Source: Tetmemena sp. SeJ-2015
Lineage: Eukaryota; Ciliophora; Spirotrichea; Sporadotrichida; Oxytrichidae
Direction: 5' to 3'
NCBI GenBank assembly: GCA_027382625.1
Contig: JAJKFJ010021613.1
Coordinates: 40,060 to 104,059 of the forward strand
DNA length: 64,000 bases
This document shows, one piece after another, positions 63,035-64,000 of this stretch. Within the stretch, counting starts at the first letter, position 1, and every line of letters starts with the position of its first letter. Position numbers and translations under genes: made by a program. The notes beneath the pieces were generated by a model. It saw only the letters and a list, made by a program, of their open reading frames with translations, was not told the DNA's origin and ran no database searches.

Positions 63035-64000
63035 TTAATTACGACGATTATTCAAATTAACAAAAGATACGATTAAAGCGCGCTTTTATGCTCTTATTTA
63101 ATAAAGGTGCAATTTCAAACTATTTCGAATTAATATATTGCGTCATTAAACACTTAACTCAGAGTTTCTAGAAGCAAGCGTTTTTCAAATCTAAAAAATA
63201 TAAATAGATATTTAGTTTTAATATTACCGTTAATTATTTTGTAATTCATGCTTTTTATAAAAAAAATTTAAGCAAATGCAAAACATAATTTATAGTGCTT
63301 AAGTATATTGCTGAAATTGCAAAATTAAGCAATAATTTTTAAACTGGTTTGCTTAATAAGGGCGTTAAAAATAAATGAGATAGTCTCATATATTACATAT
63401 GACAGAAACTCCATTCCTTTAAAAATTCAAAAAGCAAATTAAATTAAATTAAATAAAATAAGCTTGGAAACTAACTTAGTATTCACACCATTCATTTAAT
63501 CTATATTGGGCAAAATAAATTAAAACGTGAAGAGATAAAAGAATTGAATAACTTACAGCTAATATTAATCAAGAAAATAAACAATAAGGAAGAGATAGAC
63601 TAAAGGAACGATTATGGAGACATGAAAGGTTTGAGGCAGCGAAAACTTAACATATAGTTGCCCCTTTTTACTTTGGGCTATTTCTAAAAACACTCAAGAA
63701 AAATTGTTATTGTTATTACTTCAGTAATTGAGTTGGTTTCAGAAAAATTATCTCTTTTTAAAGTTATGATGATCACAAAAATATGATTTAATAACAAAAA
63801 ATAAATTTTTATATAAACCAGAGTTACTAGCATAGAAATAAGGGGGAGAGTACTTAACAAATAATCATGTATGGAAACGCGAAATTACTCAAAAATAACT
63901 ACACATCCTATCTCAGTTTCATTTTGACTCTAAGGTATGGATGTAGTCACCCTTATCAGTAGTAATAGCCAGTTCTCAACATCAACTCCATCGCAAAAAT
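63035..64000. other. AT-rich region at window end
   Basis: Mostly AT-rich spacer upstream of the membrane-protein gene. A weak plus-strand open stretch at about 63570-63770 (NKEEIDQRNDYGDMKGLRQR) could be a small segment, but support is low. Nothing else seen. Confidence 0.35.

Overview
This window reads as germline (micronuclear) DNA of a ciliate, most likely a hypotrich spirotrich of the Oxytricha/Stylonychia/Tetmemena type. Three observations support this. First, genes only read through if TAA and TAG are glutamine and TGA is the sole stop; one such frame runs about 740 codons without TGA. Second, recognisable genes are cut by short, AT-rich segments bounded by direct repeats ('pointers') of 2-16 bp with no fixed TA sequence; removing the segment plus one repeat restores the frame and the conserved protein motif. 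That is the signature of internally eliminated sequences (IESs) between macronuclear-destined segments (MDSs). Third, at least two genes are scrambled or interleaved with pieces of other genes. Small GT-AG introns (about 35-125 nt) are also present. The species is an inference; no telomeric C4A4 tract was seen.

Layout. 1-410: aquaporin (-). 498-8727: a scrambled AGC protein kinase (+) whose 3' half (498-3987) lies upstream of its 5' half (6291-8727), with a Ser/Gln-rich gene (4172-4798, +) and a PRCC-like gene (4997-5866, -) between. 9178-12010: a scrambled Gln/Asn-rich gene (-). 12636-14876: replication protein A 1 (+). 15050-18477: a CAMK-like kinase (-). 18749-20650: a small acidic ORF and a Gln-rich gene. 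21264-24877: adenylate kinase 8 and two tandem PTH2-family genes (-). 25011-29157: OFD1 (+). 29345-32170: two unrecognised genes (+). 32343-39864: a coiled-coil protein, an unrecognised segment, a USE1-like SNARE, enkurin and an unrecognised gene (all -). 40214-42497: nucleoside transporter (+). 42680-48267: small and coiled-coil or Gln-rich genes (-). 48790-50599: Gln-rich gene (+). 51878-56595: tandem MFS transporters (+). 56797-63034: tandem polytopic membrane proteins (-).

OFD1, enkurin, adenylate kinase 8 and probably the coiled-coil gene are cilium or centriole proteins, as expected for a ciliate. In hypotrichs each gene usually ends up on its own small macronuclear chromosome, so neighbours here are not operons.

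The most notable items are: the kinase scrambled through an 11-bp pointer that abuts an intron exactly; very short candidate IESs of 9-14 nt in several genes; a 541-bp GC-rich insertion in OFD1 flanked by 13-bp repeats; an 850-bp fold-back palindrome inside the USE1-like gene; and a foreign coding segment nested in a 668-bp IES of a membrane-protein gene.

All translations were done by hand. Gene starts, ends and IES borders given as approximate are so. Only macronuclear sequence or RNA would settle the joins.
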